Positions 17,808 through 30,100 of a stretch of DNA of 64,000 nt are shown here, in pieces. Where the stretch lies: the NCBI RefSeq assembly GCF_021491355.1, contig NZ_JAKENF010000004.1:310001-374000 (forward strand), in the 5' to 3' direction. Source of the stretch: Alitabrizicola rongguiensis. Lineage in GTDB: Bacteria > Pseudomonadota > Alphaproteobacteria > Rhodobacterales > Rhodobacteraceae. A program made the translations under genes and the position numbers. Each line of letters begins with the position of its first letter. Within the stretch, counting starts at the first letter, position 1. Below the pieces are notes generated by a model. That model had not been told where the DNA came from and did no database searches. It worked only from the letters and a program-made list of their open reading frames with translations.

Positions 17808-18926
17808 ATGAAGATCAGCATCGAACGCGGCACTTTGCTCAAGGCCGTCGGGCAGGCGCAGTCGGTGGTGGAACGGCGTAACACCATCCCGATCCTCGCC
17901 AATGTGCTGATCGAGGCCGAGGGCAATCAGGTCAGCCTGCGTGCGACCGACCTCGACATCGAGGTGGTCGACAAGGCCCCTGCCATGGTTGAGCGTCCCG
18001 GCGCCACAACCGTGTCGGCGGTGATGCTGCACGAGATCGTTCGCAAGCTGCCTGACGGTGCGCTCGTGAGCCTGACCGAGGAAGCGGCGACCGGCCGCCT
18101 GACCGTCGCTGCTGGCCGGTCGACCTTCAGCCTTGCAACTCTGCCCAAGGAAGATTTTCCGGTGATGGCCTCGTCGGAATACGCCACGAATTTCTCGGCC
18201 CCTGCGCCGGTTCTGCGGCGCCTTTTCGACAAGGCAAAGTTCGCGATCTCGACAGAAGAGACCCGGTACTACCTGAATGGCGTCTATATGCATGTCGCTC
18301 AGGGCGAAAACGGGCCGGTTCTGCGCTGCGTTGCGACCGATGGCCATCGCCTTGCACGCATCGATGCGCCTTTGCCGTCCGGTGCGGAAGGGATGCCGGG
18401 AGTCATAGTCCCGCGCAAGACCGTGGGCGAGTTGCGCAAGCTGCTGGATGACGATGAAACCCAGATCGCCGTCTCTGTTTCAGAAACGAAAGTTCGCTTT
18501 GCGACGCCAAATATCGTGCTGACCTCGAAGGTCATCGACGGAACCTTCCCGGATTACAGCCGGGTCATTCCGACAGGAAACACTCGCCGGCTCGAGGTTG
18601 ACGCAACCGAATTCGCCAAGGCTGTCGATCGGGTGGCAACGGTTTCATCTGAACGGTCGCGCGCTGTGAAACTGAGTCTCGACGAAGACCGTCTGGTGCT
18701 TTCGGTCAACTCTCCCGACAGCGGTGCTGCGGAAGAGGAGTTGGCCGTCGCCTATTCGGACGACCGGCTCGATATCGGGTTCAACGCGAAATACCTGCTT
18801 GAGATCGCAAGTCAGGTCGATCGCGAGAATGCGGTGTTCCTGTTCAATTCGGCCGGTGATCCGACCTTGATGCGCGAGGGCAACGACACCAGCGCCGTCT
18901 ATGTCGTGATGCCGATGCGCGTCTGA
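17808..18926 (+). CDS. dnaN: DNA polymerase III beta subunit (sliding clamp)
   Basis: A 372-residue sliding clamp with three repeated clamp domains. The start at 17808 gives MKISIERGTLLKAVGQAQ followed by VVERRNTIPILANVLIEA, the canonical beginning. Later family segments include YYLNGVYMHVAQ, VATDGHRLAR and the C-terminal TSAVYVVMPMRV, the hydrophobic end of the clamp's third domain. It encircles DNA and tethers Pol III. The gap to dnaA is 126 bp, so it may have its own promoter. Confidence 0.97.
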   Translation: MKISIERGTLLKAVGQAQSVVERRNTIPILANVLIEAEGNQVSLRATDLDIEVVDKAPAMVERPGATTVSAVMLHEIVRKLPDGALVSLTEEAATGRLTVAAGRSTFSLATLPKEDFPVMASSEYATNFSAPAPVLRRLFDKAKFAISTEETRYYLNGVYMHVAQGENGPVLRCVATDGHRLARIDAPLPSGAEGMPGVIVPRKTVGELRKLLDDDETQIAVSVSETKVRFATPNIVLTSKVIDGTFPDYSRVIPTGNTRRLEVDATEFAKAVDRVATVSSERSRAVKLSLDEDRLVLSVNSPDSGAAEEELAVAYSDDRLDIGFNAKYLLEIASQVDRENAVFLFNSAGDPTLMREGNDTSAVYVVMPMRV

Positions 18927-18987
18927 GGTAGCGGCGCCGCCGCCAGATCCGGCGCGCCGACCTCTCCAAACCGATGAAAGGCAACCT

Positions 18988-20097
18988 GTGCCGGGGCTTG
19001 CGGTCACTTCGCTGACCCTGTCGCATTTCCGCAGCCACAAGGCGGCGCGGATGGAACTCGATGGCCGCCCGGTGGCCATCCACGGCCGCAACGGGGCGGG
19101 CAAGACCAACATTCTTGAAGCGGTGTCGCTGCTGTCGCCCGGGCGCGGGATCCGCCGTGGTGCGACATCGGAGATCTCCCGCCTGCCAGAACGGCTCGGC
19201 TGGAAAGTCGCAGCAACTCTGCTTCGCCACGGAGACATACATCAGATCGAGACCTGGGCCCAAGCCGGAGAGGCACGCCAGGTGCGAATCGATGAAAAGT
19301 CGGCTCCGCAAACGGCGCTTGGCCGGCTGATCCCGATCCTCTGGCTGGTGCCGGCGATGGATCGCCTGTGGATCGAGGGGGCAGACGGGCGCCGACGCTT
19401 TCTGGATCGCATGACACTGAGTTTTCGGCCCGACCATGCGGACGCGGTTCTGGACTACGAGAAGGCGATGCGCGACCGGAACCGTCTGCTGAAGGAAGGC
19501 GCTACGGATTCGACGTGGTTCGCGGCGCTGGAAGCGCAGATGGCTGAAGCCGGGGCGCGAATGATGTCAAATCGGATTGCCGCGCTTGCCGAAATCGAAG
19601 CGTCGCAACTCGGTGCCAGAACCAGCTTCCCTCGAGCGGATTTGCAGATCGTCTGGCCTGATGACCCCGCACCACCAGACGCAGAGGCCATGCGCGAGAC
19701 CCTTCGCGACAACCGCAGGCGCGACATGGCGGCAGGGCGGACCCTGATCGGACCGCACCGCATGGATCTTTCCGGAACCTATTCGGCAAAAGGAATGGCT
19801 GCCGATCAATGTTCGACCGGCGAGCAGAAGGCGCTGCTGATCTCGTTGGTTCTCGCCAATGCCCGCGCTCTGGCAGAACGCGGCGCTGCGCCCCCGATCC
19901 TGCTTCTCGACGAGGTTGCTGCACATCTCGACGAAGGCAGGCGCGCTGCGCTCTATGACGAGGTCGTCGATCTTGGGGCACAGGCCTTTCTCACCGGGAC
20001 TGGGCCGGAACTCTTCGACAGCCTCGGAACACGCGCGCAACGTTTTGCCGTAAACGAGACAGACGGACAGTCCCGCGTCACAGAGGAAGAGGCATGA
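18988..20097 (+). CDS. recF: DNA replication and repair protein RecF
   Basis: A 369-residue SMC-like ATPase acting with RecO and RecR at gaps in replicating DNA. Walker A is IHGRNGAGKTNILEAVSLL, the ABC signature region is CSTGEQKALLISLVLA, and Walker B is PILLLDEVAAHLDEGRR. A GTG at 18988 is the start because it immediately precedes the conserved SLTLSHFRSHKAARMEL and no ATG is available nearby. Its stop overlaps the following VOC gene in an ATGA junction. Confidence 0.94.
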   Translation: MPGLAVTSLTLSHFRSHKAARMELDGRPVAIHGRNGAGKTNILEAVSLLSPGRGIRRGATSEISRLPERLGWKVAATLLRHGDIHQIETWAQAGEARQVRIDEKSAPQTALGRLIPILWLVPAMDRLWIEGADGRRRFLDRMTLSFRPDHADAVLDYEKAMRDRNRLLKEGATDSTWFAALEAQMAEAGARMMSNRIAALAEIEASQLGARTSFPRADLQIVWPDDPAPPDAEAMRETLRDNRRRDMAAGRTLIGPHRMDLSGTYSAKGMAADQCSTGEQKALLISLVLANARALAERGAAPPILLLDEVAAHLDEGRRAALYDEVVDLGAQAFLTGTGPELFDSLGTRAQRFAVNETDGQSRVTEEEA

Positions 20098-20522
20098 CAC
20101 CTCAGCGCATTACTCTGATCACGCTTGGCGTCGCCGATCTGGCGGCCTCCCGCGCATTCTATGCGAGGTTGGGCTGGGTCGAGTCGCGGCAAAGCCAGGA
20201 GGCGGTGGCATTCTTTCAGATGCATGGCGCGGTACTGGGGCTGTTCGGGCAAACGGATCTTGCCGCCGATCAGGGCCGGCCAGATGCCCGGCTCGGCACA
20301 GGCGCTATCACCCTGGCCCAGAACTTCGCAACTGAGGCCGAGGTCGACGCGGCCTTTCAGGCGGCGCTCGACGCCGGCGCGATCGCGCTGAAGCGGCCCG
20401 AGAAGGTGTTTTGGGGCGGCTATTCCGGCTATTGGGCCGATCCCGACGGCCATGTCTGGGAGGTGGCGATGAACCCCTTCTGGCCGCTTGGCGCCGATGG
20501 ATCGCTGACGTTGCCATCGTGA
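20094..20522 (+). CDS. VOC (glyoxalase/bleomycin-resistance) family protein
   Basis: A 142-residue single-domain VOC protein with paired beta-alpha-beta modules: RITLITLGVADLAASRAFYARLGW at the N-terminus (two parts) and VFWGGYSGYWADPDGHVWEVAMNPFW at the C-terminus (two parts). It lacks features that would pick out a specific glyoxalase or dioxygenase. It is coupled to recF (ATGA) and to the LysE gene (GTGA), so it is part of the recF transcript. The function is unknown. Confidence 0.82.
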   Translation: MTPQRITLITLGVADLAASRAFYARLGWVESRQSQEAVAFFQMHGAVLGLFGQTDLAADQGRPDARLGTGAITLAQNFATEAEVDAAFQAALDAGAIALKRPEKVFWGGYSGYWADPDGHVWEVAMNPFWPLGADGSLTLPS

Positions 20523-21139
20523 CCATTTCGCTCTGGCAACTCCTGCTCTATGCGGGCGGAATGGCGGCGCTCTGGGCCGTACCCGGGCCGGTTTGGGTCG
20601 CGCTGACGGCACGGTCGCTGTCGGGCGGCTTCGCCTCAGCCTGGCCGCTGGCAGTCGGTGTCGCGCTTGGGGATCTTGTCTGGCCGCTGGCCGCCGTCTT
20701 CGGACTGAGTTGGATCCTCTCGGTCTACGGCGACTTCCTGCACGCCCTGCGCTGGATTGCTGCCGGGGTTTTCCTGTTGATGGGCATCCTGCTGATCCGC
20801 AAGCCGGCAGTCGCCCTCGCGGCGGACAGCCGGCTGACGCGCCCCGGGCGATGGGCCGGAATGGCCGTCGGGCTGGCGGCGGTGATCGGCAACCCCAAGG
20901 CGATCCTGTTCTACATGGGGGTGCTGCCGGGGTTCTTCGATCTGACGCGCCTGACCGGCGCCGACATCGCGGCAATCATCCTTGTTTCCGCAATCGTTCC
21001 GCTGCTCGGAAACCTTGGCCTCGCGCTGTTCCTCGACCGGGCACGGCGGCTCCTGTCCGACCCGAAAAGCCTGCATCGGTTGAACACTACTTCGGGACTG
21101 CTTCTGATCGTGGTCGGTCTTGTCATCCCCTTCGTATGA
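20519..21139 (+). CDS. LysE family translocator
   Basis: A 206-residue integral membrane exporter of the LysE/RhtB type with about six hydrophobic segments. The family motif near the N-terminus reads AVPGPVWVALTARSLSGGF, followed by AWPLAVGVALGDLVWPLAAV. The conserved loop is VIGNPKAILFYMGVLPGFFD. It starts at a GTG overlapping the VOC stop. Such proteins export amino acids or related metabolites; the substrate is not evident. Confidence 0.86.
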   Translation: MTISLWQLLLYAGGMAALWAVPGPVWVALTARSLSGGFASAWPLAVGVALGDLVWPLAAVFGLSWILSVYGDFLHALRWIAAGVFLLMGILLIRKPAVALAADSRLTRPGRWAGMAVGLAAVIGNPKAILFYMGVLPGFFDLTRLTGADIAAIILVSAIVPLLGNLGLALFLDRARRLLSDPKSLHRLNTTSGLLLIVVGLVIPFV

Positions 21140-21190
21140 CCACCAAATCTTGTGCCCGTGACGTGACATTCCCGGTGGGAGCGACTATAA

Positions 21191-23638
<2,448 letters not shown>

Positions 23639-23903
23639 GGCCCCTGTCGCGTAGCTCAAAGCGCGCTTTGCGTCCCGCCAAGCCTAGCGTGCGCGGGGCT
23701 ATGCTTTTCGGATTGTCACGCAAGCCCGGATTGTTCCAAGGGACATTGCGCGTCAGTTCCTGGTCAGGTGTCTGCCGCCCCACGTTTCGGTCAGCGGGTT
23801 TAATTGGTCAGTCTCTGTCGTCTGAGATGCGACCTTATCCTGCGGCCGGTGCAAGGAGTTCGGCTTGAGGGCGGGCCCCCGAATACAGCGGCCTGCGAAG
23901 AGT

Positions 23904-25208
23904 TCAACTCTCGCGGAAAGCCCTGTCGAAGTATTCCCGGAACGGACCGATCAGGTAGGCAAAGGGCGTGCGGTCCTCCGTGCGGATAAAGGCCTCGACC
24001 GGCATTCCTGGAACCAGAGACTTGCCCGGCAGAAGATCCATTTGCCCGGGGTTAAGCGCGATTTCGACCCGATAGAAGGTTGCTCCCGTCTTCTCGTCGC
24101 GCATTGCGTCGGCCGAGACAACTGTGACCTTTCCCTCAAGGTCAGGCGTGGTGCGCGACGAAAAGGCAGAAAAACGCAAGCGAACGTCCTGCCCAACGCG
24201 AACTTCATCGATATGGATGGTCGGTATGTTCGCAGCAATAATCAGAGGACGATCCTGCGGGACGATGTAAAGAATGGGATCAGCCGCTCGGATCACTGAT
24301 CGCGGCGTGGTCGTCCGAAGATCGAGTACGAGCCCGGAAACCGGCGCGCGGACATCAAGCCGATCGATCCGCTCGATGAGCGATCGCCGCTGCTCGGCCA
24401 GGTCCAGTTCGCGAAAAGCGACATCACGCAATTCGGTGTTTGCATCCTCCCGTCGCTGAGACTGGAGTTTCAGGCGCTCGATCTTGATTTCGGTGATGCG
24501 ACCTTCGGCTTGGGCGCGATCGGCTGTCAATCCGCCGATCTCGCCTTTCAGCCGCGCGGCTTCGCGCTGGAGTTCCATCACCCGCGCAGCTTGGGTCAGG
24601 CCCTTGTCGAGTAGGCTCTTCTGGTTGGAAAGCTCTGCATCAAGGAAGCCGACCTGATCATCAAGCGCCGCGATCTGCGCTTCTATTCCCTGGATCTGGC
24701 TTTCGATCTGGAGAGCTTGCTTGTCGAGTTGGTCGACCTGCTGCGCCATCGTTTCGCGCCTTGCATCGAAGAGGCGGGTTTGGCCATCGATGATATCAGT
24801 GATGTCCGGATCCGTAGACGCTGCCTTCAAAAGATCGGGTGGGAACGTGATTGCGCTGTCATCATTACGCTCTGCTTCTAGCCGGGCGCGTCGTGCGTTG
24901 AGTTCAAAGAGCTGGTTTTCGATAATCGCCAGTTCGGATTTCAGCATGTTTCCGTCAAGCCGGAGAAGAAGATCACCAGCCTTGACCTTCGATCCTTCCT
25001 CAACAGCAATCAGTTCGACGACGCCGCCGTCCGGGTGCTGGACGACCTGGCGGTTCTGCTCGACCTCAAGCTGACCATTGGCCACGATTGCACCAGAGAT
25101 GCGTGTGATCACGGCCCAACCGCCCAAACCTGCGACAACCAGCGCGAGTGTCGCAAAGCCCATGAACAGATGACGACGGGCCGACAGAAGATGTCTGGAT
25201 CCGCTCAC
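23904..25208 (-). CDS. type I secretion periplasmic adaptor, HlyD family
   Basis: A 434-residue membrane fusion protein. One N-terminal transmembrane helix (FMGFATLALVVAGLGGWAVI) is followed by a lipoyl half (IVANGQLEVEQNRQVVQHP), a long coiled-coil hairpin rich in Glu/Gln/Arg at residues about 90-265, and a C-terminal beta domain ending in the HlyD signature region (VPGMPVEAFIRTEDRTPFAYL). It bridges the ABC transporter to an outer-membrane TolC-like channel. Its start overlaps the ABC transporter stop by 4 bp. The RTX gene just upstream is the likely cargo. No TolC homologue is in the window. Confidence 0.9.
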   Translation of the reverse strand: MSGSRHLLSARRHLFMGFATLALVVAGLGGWAVITRISGAIVANGQLEVEQNRQVVQHPDGGVVELIAVEEGSKVKAGDLLLRLDGNMLKSELAIIENQLFELNARRARLEAERNDDSAITFPPDLLKAASTDPDITDIIDGQTRLFDARRETMAQQVDQLDKQALQIESQIQGIEAQIAALDDQVGFLDAELSNQKSLLDKGLTQAARVMELQREAARLKGEIGGLTADRAQAEGRITEIKIERLKLQSQRREDANTELRDVAFRELDLAEQRRSLIERIDRLDVRAPVSGLVLDLRTTTPRSVIRAADPILYIVPQDRPLIIAANIPTIHIDEVRVGQDVRLRFSAFSSRTTPDLEGKVTVVSADAMRDEKTGATFYRVEIALNPGQMDLLPGKSLVPGMPVEAFIRTEDRTPFAYLIGPFREYFDRAFRES

Positions 25209-26926
25209 GAACTGCTCCCGGCTGATGGCTGCTTGAGCACTTCAGTGTGATTGCGAACCACCTCGCGCAGAACCTGGTCCCGAGGCCCGAAGGCGCGACG
25301 CGCGCCGTCCTCGATCACGAGCAGAAGATCGCACTCCTGAATGGCCGCAGGGCGATGGGCCATGATAAGCACGCATTTTCCGGTCGCCTTGAGGCTCCGG
25401 ATTGCGGAATTGAGTGCCTGAGTTCCGTCATTGTCGAGGTTTGAGTTCGGCTCGTCGAGGATCAGCAGAACGGGATCGCCATAAAGAGCCCGAGCAAGTC
25501 CGATTCTCTGGATTTGCCCCCCGGACAGACGACCGCCCGCCGTCGACACACGGGTGTCATATCCCGCCGGAAGCTTGACGATCATGTCATGGGCGGCCGC
25601 CATTTTTGCGGCTTCGACAATCCGCGCGCTATCGGGGGCGGTGTCGAGGCGCGCAATGTTCTCGGCAATGGTCCCATCGAACAGGGTGACCCGCTGCGGC
25701 AGGTATCCGATCAGCCGACCAAGCACATCTGGATCATACTGATCAAGGGTTGCCCCATCGAGCCGGACGACCCCGCTGGCCGGCCGCCATACTCCGGTCA
25801 GCGCCCGAGCAAGGCAGGTCTTGCCCGCACCCGACGGGCCAATGACACCCAGAGCCTGCCCCGGTTCCATCTGGAAACTCACCGACTTGAGTGCGAGTGC
25901 CGTTTCGCCCGGAGGAGCGACGGACAGTCGATCGACCACCAAACGAGCCGCGGGCCGAGGAAGTGCCGTCCTGGGGGGCTCAACCGGCGTCTGTTCAAGC
26001 AGGCTTGCGAGGCGCGACCATGCCTCCGCCCCCCGCTGCACCACGGACCATTGCCCGATGGCCGTCTCGATCGGGGCAAGGGCGCGACCCATCAGGATTG
26101 ACCCGGCGATCATTGCACCGCCCGTCATTTCGCCGCGCAGGACGAGCCAGGCGCCCACACCCAGGATGGCAGACTGCAGAAACATCCGGAACGTTCTGGA
26201 GAGGGTCCCGAAGGCGCCCCCGACACCTGCTGCCCGAATGCCCTCGAGAAGGGCCTGCTGGCGTGCATTCTGCCAGCGGTCGAAGCCCACCTGCGACATG
26301 CCAAGGGCGCGAAGAAGCTCTGCTTCAGCCTTGAGCTGGTCCGACATCCGCTCGGATGCCATGCCCGCAATCGATGCCGTTCGCAGCGGTTCCTTTGTGG
26401 TCCACTGGTTGATGAGCGTGATCGCGACCAGGATAGCGCCGCCGGCAAGCGCAACCCAACCAAGGACTGGGCTGAAAACGAAGATCGCTGCGACAAAGAT
26501 CGGGGTCCAGGGGATGTCGAACAGGGCAATCAAGGCCTGGGACGCGAAGAGGCGCTGAATGGCCTCGAGATCTCGTTGGGCGGCCTGGGCGGAAAGATCC
26601 GACGGAGCAACCGCCGAACGCCCAATCGCCGCCGAAAAGACTCGTCGATCAAGCCGGTCGAGAAACCTTGCACCGACGATCGCGAGCACACGGGCCCGAC
26701 TGTGGTCAAGGATGCCGTATGCAAGGAAAAGCCCAGCCACAAGAAGCGACAGCGCGACCAGCGTCTCCTCCGACCGGCTGCCCAGGACGCGGTCATAGAC
26801 CTGAAGCATGTAAAGCGGGCCGGTAAGAAGCAGAAGGTTGAGTACGATGCTGAACAGGAACGCCGCCAGCAATAGCCCGCCGCTCTCACGGCGGGCTCTG
26901 CGCAACTCCTCGAGTCCCTTTTTCAT
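25205..26926 (-). CDS. type I secretion ABC transporter/permease (PrtD family)
   Basis: About 573 residues fusing a membrane domain (residues ~15-320, SIVLNLLLLTGPLYMLQVYDRVL with RSEETLVALSLLVAGLFLAY) to a nucleotide-binding domain. Walker A is IGPSGAGKTCLARAL, the signature is GGRLSGGQIQRIGLARAL, Walker B is VLLILDEPNSNLD, and the H-loop is MAHRPAA. There is no peptidase C39 domain, as usual for exporters of RTX proteins with C-terminal signals. The ATG at 26926 (MKKGLEELRRA) is preferred over an in-frame ATG at 26959. The HlyD gene follows with an ATGA overlap. Confidence 0.9.
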   Translation of the reverse strand: MKKGLEELRRARRESGGLLLAAFLFSIVLNLLLLTGPLYMLQVYDRVLGSRSEETLVALSLLVAGLFLAYGILDHSRARVLAIVGARFLDRLDRRVFSAAIGRSAVAPSDLSAQAAQRDLEAIQRLFASQALIALFDIPWTPIFVAAIFVFSPVLGWVALAGGAILVAITLINQWTTKEPLRTASIAGMASERMSDQLKAEAELLRALGMSQVGFDRWQNARQQALLEGIRAAGVGGAFGTLSRTFRMFLQSAILGVGAWLVLRGEMTGGAMIAGSILMGRALAPIETAIGQWSVVQRGAEAWSRLASLLEQTPVEPPRTALPRPAARLVVDRLSVAPPGETALALKSVSFQMEPGQALGVIGPSGAGKTCLARALTGVWRPASGVVRLDGATLDQYDPDVLGRLIGYLPQRVTLFDGTIAENIARLDTAPDSARIVEAAKMAAAHDMIVKLPAGYDTRVSTAGGRLSGGQIQRIGLARALYGDPVLLILDEPNSNLDNDGTQALNSAIRSLKATGKCVLIMAHRPAAIQECDLLLVIEDGARRAFGPRDQVLREVVRNHTEVLKQPSAGSSS

Positions 26927-27114
26927 GTCCCCATCTTCCCGGGGCGCCCTGCCCTCCATGGACCTTTGGCCGACATCAAGCGTCTCAGCAATCGGTTACC
27001 TTTGTCTGACAAATGCTCCCTGATCTGCCGCCCTGCAATGCCATCATGGCTGTCGACACGCGGTCGAGTATTCCGGGCGCCGAGGGTCTGGCTCCTTTGA
27101 GTGCTGCTCTCCAA

Positions 27115-30100
27115 TCAAATGATGTCGAAGCTGTCCGCAGAAATCGTTCCGATGGGCGAAATCAGCGTCGCGAACTGGACTGGCCCAGTGCCCCCGACTC
27201 CGTCAGCATCATAGAGCACCGCCCCGGTGGTCGAGTCATACAGGATACGGTGATCCGCGGTCGTTGCGGCGGCTCCAACTGCAAAGGCGGCATCATCCAG
27301 TACGCCGGTCGACGTGATACCTGAAAAGACAGCGTTCTCAAGCTGGATGTGGTCATGACCGACATCGAAGGCTTGGATCTTGTCGATGTTTGTAGGCCCA
27401 AGCGCAGTATTGAACACGAAGGTATCGTCGTCATCGCCGCCGAACAGGAAATCGGTCCCTGCTCCACCTGAAAGGCTGTCGTTTCCAGCCCCGCCGTTCA
27501 GCGTGTCGTTGCCAGCCCCGCCGTTCAGCCGGTTTGCATCGGCATTGCCGGTCAGAGTATCGTTGTAGCTTGAGCCATTCAGGTTCTCGATGTTCAGGAG
27601 AGTATCCGAGCCGGAGGCCCCAGTCGCTTGAGCCGTGGTGATCGCGAGGTTCACCTTAACCGCGCCAGATGCCGTGGCGTAGGAGGCTGTATCCGAGCCG
27701 GAATCGCCGTTCAGCACGTTGTTTCCGACGCCAGCGAACAACGTATTGTCGAGCGCGTTGCCGGTGAGGTTCGCCGAACCCACCGACAGGATTCGCCCCT
27801 CTTCGACATTGGCACCAAGCGTGTACCCCGCCAGCAGCGAGTTCACCCGGTCAATCCCGCCGGTGACCGCATCGGCATTCGTCTCCGACACAACATCTCC
27901 CGCGCTGTCGACCGTGTAGAGGTCGTTGCCGTCCCCCCCTGTCATCGTGTCGTTGCCAGCACCGCCGTTCAGCGCATCATTGCCAGCCCCACCACTCAGC
28001 CGGTTTGCGCCGGCGTTGCCGGTCAACGTGTCGCTGAAGGATGACCCTGCGAGATGCTCGATGTTCAAGAGCGTGTCCGAACCGGAGGCCCCAGTCGCCT
28101 GCGCCGTGGTGATCGCGAGGTTTACCTTCACCGCGCCCGATGCGGTCTCGTAAGAGACGGTGTCAGACCCCGCCAAGCCGTTCAGCACGTTGTTGCCGGC
28201 GCCTGCGATCAGCGTGTTGGCCAGGCCGTTGCCGGTCAGGTTAGCCGCCCCGTTCGCCAGAATCTGCCCCTCTTCGACATTGGCCCCGAGCGTGTAGGCC
28301 GCCAGAAGCGAGTTCACCCGGTCAATCCCGCCGGTCACGGCCGCTGCGTTGCTCTCTGACACGACGTCACCAACGCTGTCGACGGTATAGAGATCGCTAC
28401 CGTCACCTCCCACCATCGTGTCGTTGCCGCCGCCTCCAATCAGCGTGTCATTGCCAGCGCCACCACCAAGCCGGTTCGCACCGGTGTTTCCGGTCAGCAC
28501 GTCATTGTAGGCCGAGCCCATCAGGTTCTCGATGTTCAACAGCGTGTCGGAGCCGGAGTTCCCGGTCGCCTGCGCCCCGACAGACGCCAGCGACACCGTC
28601 ACCGCTCCGCCCGCAAAAGAGTAGGAAGCCGTATCTGCACCCACACCGCCGTCGAGCACGTTGTTGCCGGCCCCGGCGAACAGGGTGTTGGCCAGAGTGT
28701 TGCCAGTCACATTGGCTGCACCGGCAGAAAGGATCCGTCCCTCTTCGATATTGGCCCCGAGCGTGTAGGCCGCCAGAAGCGAGTTCACCCGGTCAATCCC
28801 GCCGGTCGCGGCCACTGCGTTGGTTTCGCTCACAACGTCGCCCGCACTGTCGACGGTGTAGACATCGTTGCCGTCGCCACCCGTCATCGTGTCATCGCCG
28901 GCGCCGCCATCAAGCGTGTCGTTTCCAGCATTACCGGTCAGCTTGTTGGCACCACCGTCACCGGTCAGTACGTCATTGTAGGCCGAGCCTGTCAGGTTCT
29001 CGATGCTGACCAACGTTTCCGAACCAGAGCCCCCGGTCGCCTGCGCGCCAGCCACCGCCAACGACACGGCTACTCCAGTGCCGGCATAGATATAGGAAGC
29101 GGTGTCCGAACCGCCGCCACCGTCCAGCACGTTGTTGCCGGCACCGGCGAAGAGCGTGTTGGCCAGCGTGTTGCCGGTCAGGTCAGCCCCCCCGGCGCTG
29201 AGAATCCGCCCGTCCTCGACATTGGAGGTCAGCGCATAGGTCGCCAGCAGCGAGTTCACGCGATCGGTCCCGCCCGTGGCGAGCGACGCGTTGGTCTCGC
29301 TTACCACGTCGCCAACGCTGTCGACGGTATAAAGATCACTGCCGTCGCCCCCGGTCAGTGTGTCATCGCCCGCACCGCCATCAAGCGTGTCGTTTCCAGC
29401 ATTGCCGGTCAGCTTGTTGGCGCCACCGTTGCCTGTAAGAGTATCGTTGAAAGATGAGCCGGCCAGATTCTCGATACTGACCAGGCGATCCGAGCCGGAG
29501 GCCCCGGTCGCCTGGGCTGCGGCGATTGCGAGGCTCACCCTCACTGCGCCGGAGGCCGTGGAATAGGAGGCGGTATCAGAACCGGCGCCACCATTCAGCA
29601 CGTTGTTGCCGGCCCCGGCGATAAGCGTGTTGTCGAGGGCATTGCCGGTGAGGTTCGCGACCGCACCAGACAGGATCCGCCCCTCTTCGATGTTTGCGCC
29701 AAGAGTGTACGCCGCAAGGGTGAAGTTCACGCGGTCAACCCCACCGGTAACAGCATCGGCATTCGTCTCCGAGACAACATCTCCGGTACTGTCGACCGTG
29801 TAGACATCGTTGCCGTCGCCGCCCGTCATGGAGTCATTGCCGGCCCCACCGTCGATCAGGTCTTTGCCCAGCCCGCCAAGCAAGACATCATTGCCAGCTG
29901 CGCCGTAGAGCGTGTCGTCGCCTTCGTATCCGTACAGAAAGTCGTTTCCGCCGAACCCGTTCCATCGGTCATCGTAGTTGGAAAGATAGACAGCGTCGTT
30001 TCCTGACAGCGCGGCTGCCATCATATTGTAGTCATCTGCACTACTTGCGGTCAGAAGAGCAGCATAGAGGGTGGGAGCGGGTATGGAGACGCCTTGCGCA

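Noticed and set aside
23657-23670. 14-bp palindrome CAAAGCGCGCTTTG after gyrB as a terminator
   Set aside because: The stem has no loop and no T run follows, so terminator function is not supported.
27495-29850. Regularly spaced repeats suggesting a CRISPR or satellite array
   Set aside because: The period is 471 bp and in frame; the repeats encode RTX modules of one long protein.
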